From contig NZ_CAJTQC010000006.1 in assembly GCF_910578445.1 (NCBI RefSeq), forward strand, positions 273-64,272: a stretch of DNA of 64,000 nt, read 5' to 3'. A program made the position numbers and the translations under genes. The notes beneath the pieces are model-generated. The model had not been told where the DNA came from, ran no database searches, and was given only the letters and a program-made list of their open reading frames with translations. Source of the stretch: an uncultured Duncaniella sp. (GTDB lineage: Bacteria; Bacteroidota; Bacteroidia; Bacteroidales; Muribaculaceae). This document shows, one piece after another, positions 1 to 6,991 of the stretch (position 1 is the stretch's first letter; each line of letters begins with the position of its first letter).

Positions 1-54
1 TGTGAAAAAGCGGCTAAACTTTTCCTTTAAATTACTAATTTTCAGGGACTTTTG

Positions 55-62
55 CAAATATA
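55..62 (-). promoter_or_regulatory. Possible -7 promoter element for a leftward gene outside the window
   Basis: Read on the minus strand this is TATATTTG, a match to the Bacteroidota -7 consensus TAnnTTTG. It sits 35 bases beyond the stop of the truncated barrel gene and would drive a gene starting left of position 1. I found no clear -33 TTTG at the expected distance. Confidence 0.4.
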
Positions 63-96
63 ATCACCTAAAATTTAACTGTTTAACAGCATGATT

Positions 97-879
97 TCAA
101 TTTTTGTCATGTACTAAACCCGAAGTGTCATATTTGGGAGTATGGATTCGACGATATGAGACAAGATTCCTGAATGAGAATTTATCATTTCTGTTCCACG
201 ACGCCCTGAAAGCGGAATAAAAACCTCGCTGACGGTATCGGGCCGATTCAGTAGCGCTCTCACGTCGGATTGTCTGCGACTCCAACCTGTATGTTTCATC
301 CGCAACTGAGCCTATATGGGAATTATAGTCATAATCGCCAGATACCATAAGGTCATACTCCATCTTTCGGCAAGCGAACTTTGAGTACAATGAAGCCTCG
401 CCACTGCATACCATAAATCGCTCTTTACCATTTAATTTCGTGTAGCCTCCGTAGGTATATGATTGTGTGATGAAATTTACAACATGCTGTGAACGCTGAA
501 ATCTCGGATCGACAGGGAAATCAAGGTATTCAACCCGCTTTACATCACCCGGATTCAGTCCGCTAATATCCTCATCGGTTGCAGGATGATAATTGATATA
601 CAGACTTACGCCTTGATTGTCAACGGTCTTTACCGTTTCTGCAATCGGATTCACACTCAATTGCGGAATATTCATCCGCGAAAGCAACGAAATGCCGCCG
701 GATGCTGTCGACTTCTGGTTTGCAGACGGGATATAGACTGTTTTGGTCGCGCTTGTGCGCTGTGCGTCGGCAACAATGGTCACCTCACCAAGTTCTTTTA
801 CAGCCACAGAGTCGGACACGGAGGTCTGTCCATGCGCAACAAGTGGGAGCACTATCAATGGAAATATATAATGTTTCAT
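97..879 (-). pseudogene. Truncated TonB-dependent outer-membrane barrel protein (N-terminal part)
   Basis: The 260-residue product has a signal peptide (about residues 1-17) followed by a plug-like region. The segment around GVSLYINYHPATDEDISGL and then GDVKRVEYLDFP resembles the ring-and-plug part of TonB-dependent receptors, followed by what look like the first beta-strands of a barrel. Proteins of this type are normally 700 residues or more, so this one stops after the first strands, at a TGA at 97-99. A promoter-like motif for another leftward gene lies just beyond the stop, so the missing barrel does not simply continue in another frame inside the window. The gene is divergent from the kinase/regulator pair at 993-3028, which may once have controlled it. 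It is most likely a decayed or deletion-truncated gene; a genuine short plug-only protein is the alternative. Confidence 0.6.
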
Positions 880-977
880 GCTGCGAAATTACCCTGTTAT
901 GTCTTAATCAATCCTTATGCTCCCTTATTTAGTCTTAATCTTTCGGCAAGGGCTAATCAGGATTGGCCGATTTTTAA

Positions 978-985
978 TAAATTTG
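978..985 (+). promoter_or_regulatory. -7 promoter element of the histidine kinase gene
   Basis: TAAATTTG matches TAnnTTTG and lies only 7 bases before the kinase ATG at 993, implying a leader of a few bases at most. No good -33 box is visible at 19-21 bases upstream. The divergent barrel gene has a weaker match (TAATTTCG on the minus strand, 884-891) equally close to its own start. Confidence 0.45.
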
Positions 986-992
986 CACTGAG

Positions 993-2324
993 ATGAAACA
1001 CTTTAAGCTAATACTGACATCAATCCGTATTCTTGTTTCGCTGCTATTCGCGGCCAACGTGATTTTCATGGTGCAGTTATATGATTCAATAAAAGAACGA
1101 TATATAAATGATGTGGAGCAGTGCCTCAGCAGGGCAGACCAGATAGAAATGGTCGACCGCATAATTGAAGCCGGGCTTGGAGAGGATAATGATGTAGTAT
1201 GGATTAAAATCGGTTTGCAGAAATCGGATGTAGGCACAACAATGAGTGCTGAAAAATTACGTGAAATGGGTTACTCTCAGGGCTTCCGCCGTGTTGACAA
1301 GCAAATCTTGTCGATAATTGCACAGCATCTTCATGACAATTATTCCGACAGAATTGGAAAAACCGATATATCCAAAATCGAAGAAGCTTTTCGCCGCGAC
1401 CTGAATTTCTCGGGATACTATCCGGAATACATCCATGTCACATGTCCGGGCGACACATTCGAATATCCTTCCGGCTTATGGGAAATAGAATACAGAGTTA
1501 ATGGAAAATTGACATATTATGCCTACATAACTCCGTTGACTGAAAACATATTAAGCGAAATGATAGGAGCCATAGTTACCTCCGCCCTGATTGCTCTTGT
1601 CCTGACATTCGGATTCTGGTATCTTCTTCATGTCATAAAACGGCTTCGTACCATAGAGGAAATGAAAGATGACTTCACCAACAATATGACGCATGAACTA
1701 AAGACACCGATCGCAATAGCCTATGCGGCAAATGATTCGTTGCTGCAATTCCCTGACCCTCATGATGAGGAACGGACAAAAAAATATCTTTCGGCATCTC
1801 TTGAACAGCTGTCAAAACTTGCAGGATTGGTTGAAAGCATACTTGCCATGAGCATGGAGCGGAGAAAGCATCTTGCCATGTCAAAGGAAATGATTGACCT
1901 GAGGACTTTTCTCAGCTCCATAATCGAGCAACAGAAGCTAAGAGCCGAAAAGAATTGTGAAATAACTTTGATTTGTCATAAAGATGCCTATGTCGAAGCC
2001 GATCCGACTCATTTCTCGAATGTCATCAGCAATCTGATTGACAATAGCATAAAATACTCAGGTGAAAATGTGGAAATAAAAATAACTGCCGATTCAACCG
2101 GGGTGTCAGTCTCCGACAACGGCATCGGCATTCCTGAAAAATCGTTGCCTGACATATTCAACAAATTTTATCGTGTACCTCATGGCAACACGACAGAAGT
2201 CCGTGGATATGGCATCGGCCTGTTCTATGTCAAATCAATTGTTGAGAAACATGGATGGTTGATAGGCGTTGAAAGCAGAATGGGAAAAGGAAGCAGATTT
2301 ACTATAAAATTCAGAAAACAATGA
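993..2324 (+). CDS. Sensor histidine kinase
   Basis: Membrane-bound sensor kinase of a two-component system, 443 residues. A first transmembrane helix spans about residues 10-29, a periplasmic sensing region of about 160 residues follows, and a second helix covers about 191-214. The dimerisation/phosphoacceptor H-box reads MTHELKTP with His234. The ATPase domain shows an N-box (NLIDNSIKYS), G1 (DNGIGIPE), F-box (IFNKFYRV) and G2 (GYGIGLFYV). I recognise no sensor domain in the periplasmic part, so the signal is unknown. It overlaps the downstream regulator gene by four bases (ATGA), so the pair is translationally coupled. The adjacent divergent barrel gene is a plausible former target. Confidence 0.93.
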   Translation: MKHFKLILTSIRILVSLLFAANVIFMVQLYDSIKERYINDVEQCLSRADQIEMVDRIIEAGLGEDNDVVWIKIGLQKSDVGTTMSAEKLREMGYSQGFRRVDKQILSIIAQHLHDNYSDRIGKTDISKIEEAFRRDLNFSGYYPEYIHVTCPGDTFEYPSGLWEIEYRVNGKLTYYAYITPLTENILSEMIGAIVTSALIALVLTFGFWYLLHVIKRLRTIEEMKDDFTNNMTHELKTPIAIAYAANDSLLQFPDPHDEERTKKYLSASLEQLSKLAGLVESILAMSMERRKHLAMSKEMIDLRTFLSSIIEQQKLRAEKNCEITLICHKDAYVEADPTHFSNVISNLIDNSIKYSGENVEIKITADSTGVSVSDNGIGIPEKSLPDIFNKFYRVPHGNTTEVRGYGIGLFYVKSIVEKHGWLIGVESRMGKGSRFTIKFRKQ

Positions 2325-3028
2325 GCAATATTAATCATAAAACCGTTTGCGCAGCAAGGATTTTATTAGTGGAGGATGACTCAACACTCTCAATGATAAT
2401 CTCGGAGACATTGCAACGCGATGGCTTTGAGGTCTTGACAGCATGCAATGGCGAAGATGGTCTGCAAAAATTCACAAAGCACGGGGCTGACCTTATAGTA
2501 GCCGATGTCATGATGCCACGCATGGACGGATTTGAAATGGGACGGAAAATCCGACAGATAAACCGGAGTGTACCGCTGTTATTTCTCACAGCTAAATCCG
2601 GCATAGACGACATTGTTGAGGGATTCGAACTGGGCGGTAACGACTATCTCAAGAAACCGTTCAAAATGCTGGAGCTGATAGTACGAATCAAGGCACTGTT
2701 GCGCAGAAACATCCGGGAAGAAGACCATAAATTTGAAATCGGCAAATACGTTCTGGATTTATCAACACAGACACTGTCATTTCTTGACAAAGACAGTGTC
2801 GAACTTTCATTGATCGAAGCAAAACTGTTAAAGGAACTCGCTGTAAATATCGGCCAGACAGTCGAAGCCTCAACAATGATGCAACTTATATGGCAGCGTG
2901 ACGACCCTTACAGCCGAAACTCTCTTCACGGATTCATCCACAAACTCCGCTTCTATCTTCGCCATGACACTTCCATATCACTGTTGAATCAGAGTGGTAT
3001 CGGGTATATGCTCACGAAGAAATCATAG
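2321..3028 (+). CDS. Response regulator, OmpR/PhoB family
   Basis: Cytoplasmic partner of the kinase encoded just upstream, 235 residues. The receiver domain (about 13-125) has the acidic pair ED-D near residues 18-20, the phospho-acceptor Asp62 in VADVMMPRMDG, the T/A switch position near residue 90 and the conserved Lys-Pro at 112-113. The C-terminal part (about 135-235) is a winged-helix DNA-binding domain, including NSLHGFIHKLRFYL, the recognition-helix region, and the wing ending in GIGYML. The start overlaps the kinase stop. The RprY-like arrangement is common in Bacteroidales; the regulon cannot be read from the sequence. Confidence 0.93.
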   Translation: MSNINHKTVCAARILLVEDDSTLSMIISETLQRDGFEVLTACNGEDGLQKFTKHGADLIVADVMMPRMDGFEMGRKIRQINRSVPLLFLTAKSGIDDIVEGFELGGNDYLKKPFKMLELIVRIKALLRRNIREEDHKFEIGKYVLDLSTQTLSFLDKDSVELSLIEAKLLKELAVNIGQTVEASTMMQLIWQRDDPYSRNSLHGFIHKLRFYLRHDTSISLLNQSGIGYMLTKKS

Positions 3029-3220
3029 AGTTCCCGTCCATCCGTGCTGTCAACGCTACTCAAAAGATGCTTGATTTCATAAAAACATATATGTGTGCAG
3101 CCGTTGTCCTTTAATTCTCTATTTCTCACCGACTTTGCAATATAGCGCGCCATTCTCTAAACGACCGAGCCATAAGCCCTATCTGATTTCGACAGTCTTT
3201 ATATCCGGATGTTTTTTCAA

Positions 3221-3259
3221 GCAAAAAAAAGCCTTGTAAACTCTTTGTTTACAAGGCTT
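3221..3259 (-). terminator. Rho-independent terminator of tRNA-Ser
   Basis: A perfect 13-bp stem (3229-3241 with 3247-3259) with a 5-base loop is followed, on the minus strand, by a run of eight T. It begins 11 bases after the 3' end of the tRNA. The response regulator ends 200 bases away on the other strand and may also use the stem. Confidence 0.85.
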
Positions 3260-3270
3260 CTACTTCTCAG

Positions 3271-3357
3271 CGGAGAGAACGAGATTCGAACTCGTGGTAG
3301 GATTGCTCCTACGTCAGTTTAGCAAACTGGTGGTTTCAGCCACTCACCCATCTCTCC
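3271..3357 (-). tRNA. tRNA-Ser (anticodon GCT)
   Basis: On the minus strand the 87-base sequence folds as a class II (long variable arm) tRNA. The acceptor stem GGAGAGA pairs with TCTCTCC, and G is the discriminator base. The T-arm contains GTTCGAATC. The anticodon GCT is at 3321-3323 in the loop TTGCTAA. The 3' CCA is not encoded. It decodes AGC/AGU serine codons and is transcribed as a single-gene unit with its own promoter and terminator. Confidence 0.96.
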
Positions 3358-3441
3358 AATATTTTCGAATTTTAACTATTTAAAATTCTGTGCTTTCAAA
3401 TTTTCCTCATTCACCATAAGGCGTTTCTCTCAAAAGCACTG

Positions 3442-3473
3442 CAAAGTTAGTGCTTTAATTGGAATCTTCCAAA
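3442..3473 (-). promoter_or_regulatory. Promoter of the tRNA-Ser gene
   Basis: On the minus strand TTTG (3470-3473) is separated by exactly 20 bases from TAACTTTG (3442-3449). This is a full match to the Bacteroidota -33/-7 pattern, about 85 bases before the mature tRNA 5' end. Confidence 0.75.
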
Positions 3474-3475
3474 TG

Positions 3476-3500
3476 TTTTTGCGATTTTTTATCGCAAAAA
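3476..3500. repeat. A/T-rich hairpin upstream of the tRNA promoter
   Basis: The ten bases TTTTTGCGAT are followed by five T and then the exact reverse complement ATCGCAAAAA. It could form a small bidirectional terminator-like hairpin. The remaining 3501-3828 stretch shows no gene I can support; it is A/T-rich leader and spacer. Confidence 0.35.
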
Positions 3501-3828
3501 AATATCATTCCACCAGCAACACAAGTCAAACCCACTGAATACCAAACGAATCGCCACCTTTATTTTTTTTACGATATATATCGACTATTACATGACCTTC
3601 AATAGACGATTAAAATTTAGTGAGTCAATTTTCTGATGCAAAAACATCTGCTCTTGAGACATCCCGACATATCATTACAGCTACGCAAGAAGTTAGATAC
3701 ACTAAAAAAGTACAGGACAGACAATATCCTATGACAATCATACAAATAAAATCATCTTTTTTGCTCTTATTTCAGCTGAAAAGTGCGATTCTTAAAGCTA
3801 CCATACATCGAAAAAGCGCTTTTTTTCG

Positions 3829-3836
3829 TAATTTTG
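3829..3836 (+). promoter_or_regulatory. -7 promoter element of the GH28 gene
   Basis: TAATTTTG matches the Bacteroidota -7 consensus 27 bases before the ATG at 3863. It gives this gene its own transcription start, separate from the main pectin cluster. The -33 box is not clear. Confidence 0.55.
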
Positions 3837-3862
3837 CATCACTTATTTCTAAATGAAAACTT

Positions 3863-5179
3863 ATGAATTTAAAAACGAAGGCTATCGCCCTTACATTATT
3901 CTCACTTTTTGCTGTTAACTCACGTGCTGAATTCAAAACATTTCCTGACGGAAGCGCCGTCCCCGCATGGTTCAACAATACGGCAACCCCGAAGGTCGAC
4001 AAATTGGGCAAAAAATATGTGATAACCGACTATGGTGTGGTAAACGACAGCACCATCATCCAGACCCCGGCTTTACAGGCTGTCATCGACAAGGCAGCAG
4101 GTGAAGGAGGCGGAGTAATCATCATTCCTGAAGGAACATTCCTGAGCGGTTCTCTTTTCTTCAAACCCGGAACTCATCTTCACATCCAAAAAGGTGGCAA
4201 GCTGAAAGGAAGCGACGCTATCACAAACTATGAGATTGTAAAAACCCGTCTCGAAGGCCAGACCATCGACTATTTCGCCGCACTTGTCAATGCCGACAGA
4301 TGTGACGGCTTCACCATTTCAGGCGAAGGCACAATCGACGGAAACGGCCACCGCTTCTATGACGAATTCTGGCTTCGCCGCAAAGTCAACCGCAAATGCA
4401 CCAACCTTGAAGCCCTGCGTCCGCGAATGGCATATATCTCAAACTCAAAAGATGTCACTGTCAGCGGAATCCGCATGGTCAACTCCGGTTTCTGGACAAA
4501 CCACCTTTATAATTGCGAGCGCATCAAGTATATCGGTGTGACAATCCTTGCCCCCACCGACGGCTATCCCAAAGGCCCGAGCACCGATGCTATCGACCTT
4601 GACGTGTGCAACGATGTGCTTGTCAGCAATTGCTATATGAACGTCAACGACGACGGTGTCTGCCTGAAAGGCGGTAAAGGCACATATGTCGACACAATTG
4701 CCGGAAACGGTCCTGTCGGTCGTGTAATCATTAACCGCTGCACCTTTGGAAAAACCAATGCAGGAGTGACTTTCGGCAGCGAGGCTTGGGACTGCTCAAA
4801 TGTCATAATGAAAGACTGCAAGTTTGAAGACACTTACCACGTATTGCTCTTCAAAATGCGCCCTGATACCCCTCAGCAATACCGCAACGTGCTGATTGAC
4901 GGAGCTACCGGACGCGTGCGCAATGCAGTCGAAGTCCAGACTTGGAAACAATTCTTCAATAAAGTCGACCGCGATCCGATGCCGGCATCAGGCGTCGACA
5001 ACGTCACTTTCAAAAACGGCAAGCTCGAATGTACACGCGACTTCTATAAGGATAAGAAAATTGACGAATACACGCTTACAAATTTCACATTCAAAGACAT
5101 CTGGGCTATAGACCCCTCGAAGTCGTTCGACACCAAGAACATCGAAAACTGTGTGATTGAAAACGTGGTTCTCAAGTAG
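3863..5179 (+). CDS. GH28 family polygalacturonase-like enzyme
   Basis: Exported right-handed beta-helix glycoside hydrolase of 438 residues, with a signal peptide at about 1-22. The GH28 core is visible: SGEGTIDGNG near 153-161, STDAIDLD (Asp242, Asp245) in place of NTD, and the catalytic pair Asp263-Asp264 in NVNDDGVCLKG. Two usual landmarks differ. The GHG histidine is replaced (NAG at 299-301, before VTFGSE), and the RIK motif reads LFKMR, keeping Lys331. Family enzymes hydrolyse alpha-1,4-galacturonan or related pectic backbones, and loss of the His suggests a specialised substrate. It probably supplies backbone cleavage for the RG-II enzymes 5 kb downstream, although glgB and a symporter lie between and it has its own promoter and terminator. 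Confidence 0.88.
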   Translation: MNLKTKAIALTLFSLFAVNSRAEFKTFPDGSAVPAWFNNTATPKVDKLGKKYVITDYGVVNDSTIIQTPALQAVIDKAAGEGGGVIIIPEGTFLSGSLFFKPGTHLHIQKGGKLKGSDAITNYEIVKTRLEGQTIDYFAALVNADRCDGFTISGEGTIDGNGHRFYDEFWLRRKVNRKCTNLEALRPRMAYISNSKDVTVSGIRMVNSGFWTNHLYNCERIKYIGVTILAPTDGYPKGPSTDAIDLDVCNDVLVSNCYMNVNDDGVCLKGGKGTYVDTIAGNGPVGRVIINRCTFGKTNAGVTFGSEAWDCSNVIMKDCKFEDTYHVLLFKMRPDTPQQYRNVLIDGATGRVRNAVEVQTWKQFFNKVDRDPMPASGVDNVTFKNGKLECTRDFYKDKKIDEYTLTNFTFKDIWAIDPSKSFDTKNIENCVIENVVLK

Positions 5180-5229
5180 TCCACCCTACATCCCACCTGA
5201 AAAATCAAATCTCAATCACAACCGCTAAT

Positions 5230-5277
5230 GCTCAGGATTCAGGAATCTGCTGACAGATACCGAATCCTGAGCTTTTT
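5230..5277 (+). terminator. Rho-independent terminator after the GH28 gene
   Basis: An 11-bp perfect stem (GCTCAGGATTC at 5230-5240 with its complement at 5262-5272) is followed by five T. It lies 50 bases after the GH28 stop. Confidence 0.8.
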
Positions 5278-5367
5278 GTTAATTATAAACCATACTGAAA
5301 AGTAATCCTTACAAATTATCGGTGAAATTTTTATAATATTTCACCATCGGCATTAAAAAAGAATCCT

Positions 5368-5375
5368 TATATTTG
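5368..5375 (+). promoter_or_regulatory. -7 promoter element of the symporter gene
   Basis: TATATTTG is an exact TAnnTTTG match, 84 bases before the ATG at 5460. No convincing -33 box is visible. Confidence 0.5.
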
Positions 5376-5459
5376 CGCTATTGTAAAAATTGAATCATAG
5401 CGTGTAGTCACGCCAAGGATTCAACCACCCTAAAATGTCTAACTTGCAAAGTTTGAAAC

Positions 5460-6803
5460 ATGACTGAAAAACGCGCACAGTTTGCGACCCGTCTGGGAGT
5501 CATAGCGACCACAGTCGGGTCGGCCGTAGGACTCGGCAACATATGGCGATTCCCTTTCGAGGCAGGAGTCCACGGCGGAGGAGCATTCCTGCTCATTGAC
5601 CTCTTTTTCATATTTATAATAGGTGTGCCGGTTGTATGCGCCGAATTCATTATCGGCCGTCACACAGGGCTCAATATCCGCGGAGCATTCCATAAACTCG
5701 CTCCCGGAAAACCGTGGGGAATCGTAGGCTATCTCGGACTGCTGGCCTCAATCCTGATTCTCAGTTTCTACTCAGTTGTGGCAGGATGGACGCTTGAATA
5801 TATCTTCCAGTCGATATCCGGCTTCGGAGGAGTCAATTCGGTAGCCGGGCTGCACGGCCAGTTCGATTCATTCGCCACTTCCGACCTCCGACCCGCCATA
5901 TGGACACTCGCCTTTCTTGCCATAAACTATTTCATCCTTGCGAGAGGAGTACAGAAAGGGATCGAAAAGATGTCAAACATCATGATGCCACTGCTTTTTG
6001 TCATCCTCATTGTGTTCTGCATCAACTCTCTCCGCATGGATGCAGCAGCTGAGGGTCTGAGTTTCCTTTTCAAGCCGGATTTCTCACAAGTCACACCGTC
6101 AGTCATGCTTGGAGCAATGGGGCAAGCTTTCTTCTCGCTAAGTCTCGGACTCGGATGTCTCATCACATATTCGAGCTACTTCAAAAAGGAAACCCCGTTG
6201 ATGCGCACAGCCGGAATAATGGCTTCGCTTGACACACTCGTAGCAATCCTCGCAGGAATAATCATTTTTCCGGCTGTATTTTCATTCGGCTTAGAGCCTG
6301 CTGCCGGACCAAAACTTGTGTTCGAGATACTCCCTTCCATATTCATGCAGATGCCCTGGTCAATGCTGTGGTCCACACTCTTTTTCATACTTCTCTTTCT
6401 CGCATCGCTGTCATCGACAATATCTATGAGTGAAATCACCATCGCCTATATGACCGACGAGTTCGGTTTCTCACGTCGGAAAGCCACGGCAATCAACATT
6501 GCCATCGCAATGCTCTTTGGGACACTGTGTGCCCTCTCATTCGGCTCGCTCTCCGGATGGACCATATGCGGGATGACGATATTTAACCTGTTTGACTATG
6601 TTTCATCCAACATTCTCCTGCCGGTCGGAGGCATGATCATCTCAATTTTTGTCGGATGGGTGCTCGACCGCAGTGTGATACGCGATGAACTCATCACCCC
6701 ACGCAGCGGTGTCAGACCGTGGATGGTCACAGCCGTCATCATATGCCTGCGTTATATAGCTCCACTCTGCATAGGCCTCGTGTTCATCTACGGCCTATTC
6801 TGA
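5460..6803 (+). CDS. Sodium-dependent transporter, NSS (neurotransmitter:sodium symporter) family
   Basis: Inner-membrane protein of 447 residues with 11-12 hydrophobic helices. The first helix carries the signature GSAVGLGNIWRFPF (about 20-33), the unwound Na+/substrate-binding segment of LeuT-fold NSS transporters. Helix 6-8 segments rich in Ser and Gly (LSLGLGCLITYSSY; ASLSSTISMSE) also fit the family. Bacterial members import amino acids or related amines with Na+; the substrate here cannot be assigned. It is a single-gene unit between the GH28 terminator and glgB, and no link to pectin use is evident. Confidence 0.9.
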   Translation: MTEKRAQFATRLGVIATTVGSAVGLGNIWRFPFEAGVHGGGAFLLIDLFFIFIIGVPVVCAEFIIGRHTGLNIRGAFHKLAPGKPWGIVGYLGLLASILILSFYSVVAGWTLEYIFQSISGFGGVNSVAGLHGQFDSFATSDLRPAIWTLAFLAINYFILARGVQKGIEKMSNIMMPLLFVILIVFCINSLRMDAAAEGLSFLFKPDFSQVTPSVMLGAMGQAFFSLSLGLGCLITYSSYFKKETPLMRTAGIMASLDTLVAILAGIIIFPAVFSFGLEPAAGPKLVFEILPSIFMQMPWSMLWSTLFFILLFLASLSSTISMSEITIAYMTDEFGFSRRKATAINIAIAMLFGTLCALSFGSLSGWTICGMTIFNLFDYVSSNILLPVGGMIISIFVGWVLDRSVIRDELITPRSGVRPWMVTAVIICLRYIAPLCIGLVFIYGLF

Positions 6804-6867
6804 GATTTCCATCGGCCTATCGGAAATAAAATTCGACGATTATAGCTGACTATTCGAAAATTATTGT

Positions 6868-6875
6868 TAAGTTTG
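6868..6875 (+). promoter_or_regulatory. -7 promoter element of glgB
   Basis: TAAGTTTG matches TAnnTTTG, leaving a leader of about 115 bases before the ATG at 6992. No clear -33 box was found. Confidence 0.4.
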
Positions 6876-6991
6876 TAGAAACAAACCAAGCAACTTGCAG
6901 GTTTTATTAAATCGGTAAAGCATATTCAATCCCGACATGCCGTAACCTTACCTGATGGAAGCATGCAGGAACAATCTCTATTTTTCTCCCC

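Noticed and set aside
3029..3220. Possible decayed transposase on the minus strand (a short HPDIKTVEIR peptide and nearby fragments in shifted frames)
   Set aside because: The match to ISL3-type transposases is short, frame-broken and from memory; there are no terminal repeats. A translated search would be needed.
3620..3856. Plus-strand open frame of 78 codons before the GH28 gene
   Set aside because: It contains the GH28 -7 promoter element, has low-complexity A/T-rich composition, and shows no recognisable protein features.
6805..6827. Inverted repeat ATTTCC/GGAAAT after the symporter gene as a terminator
   Set aside because: The stem is only six base pairs and there is no T run.
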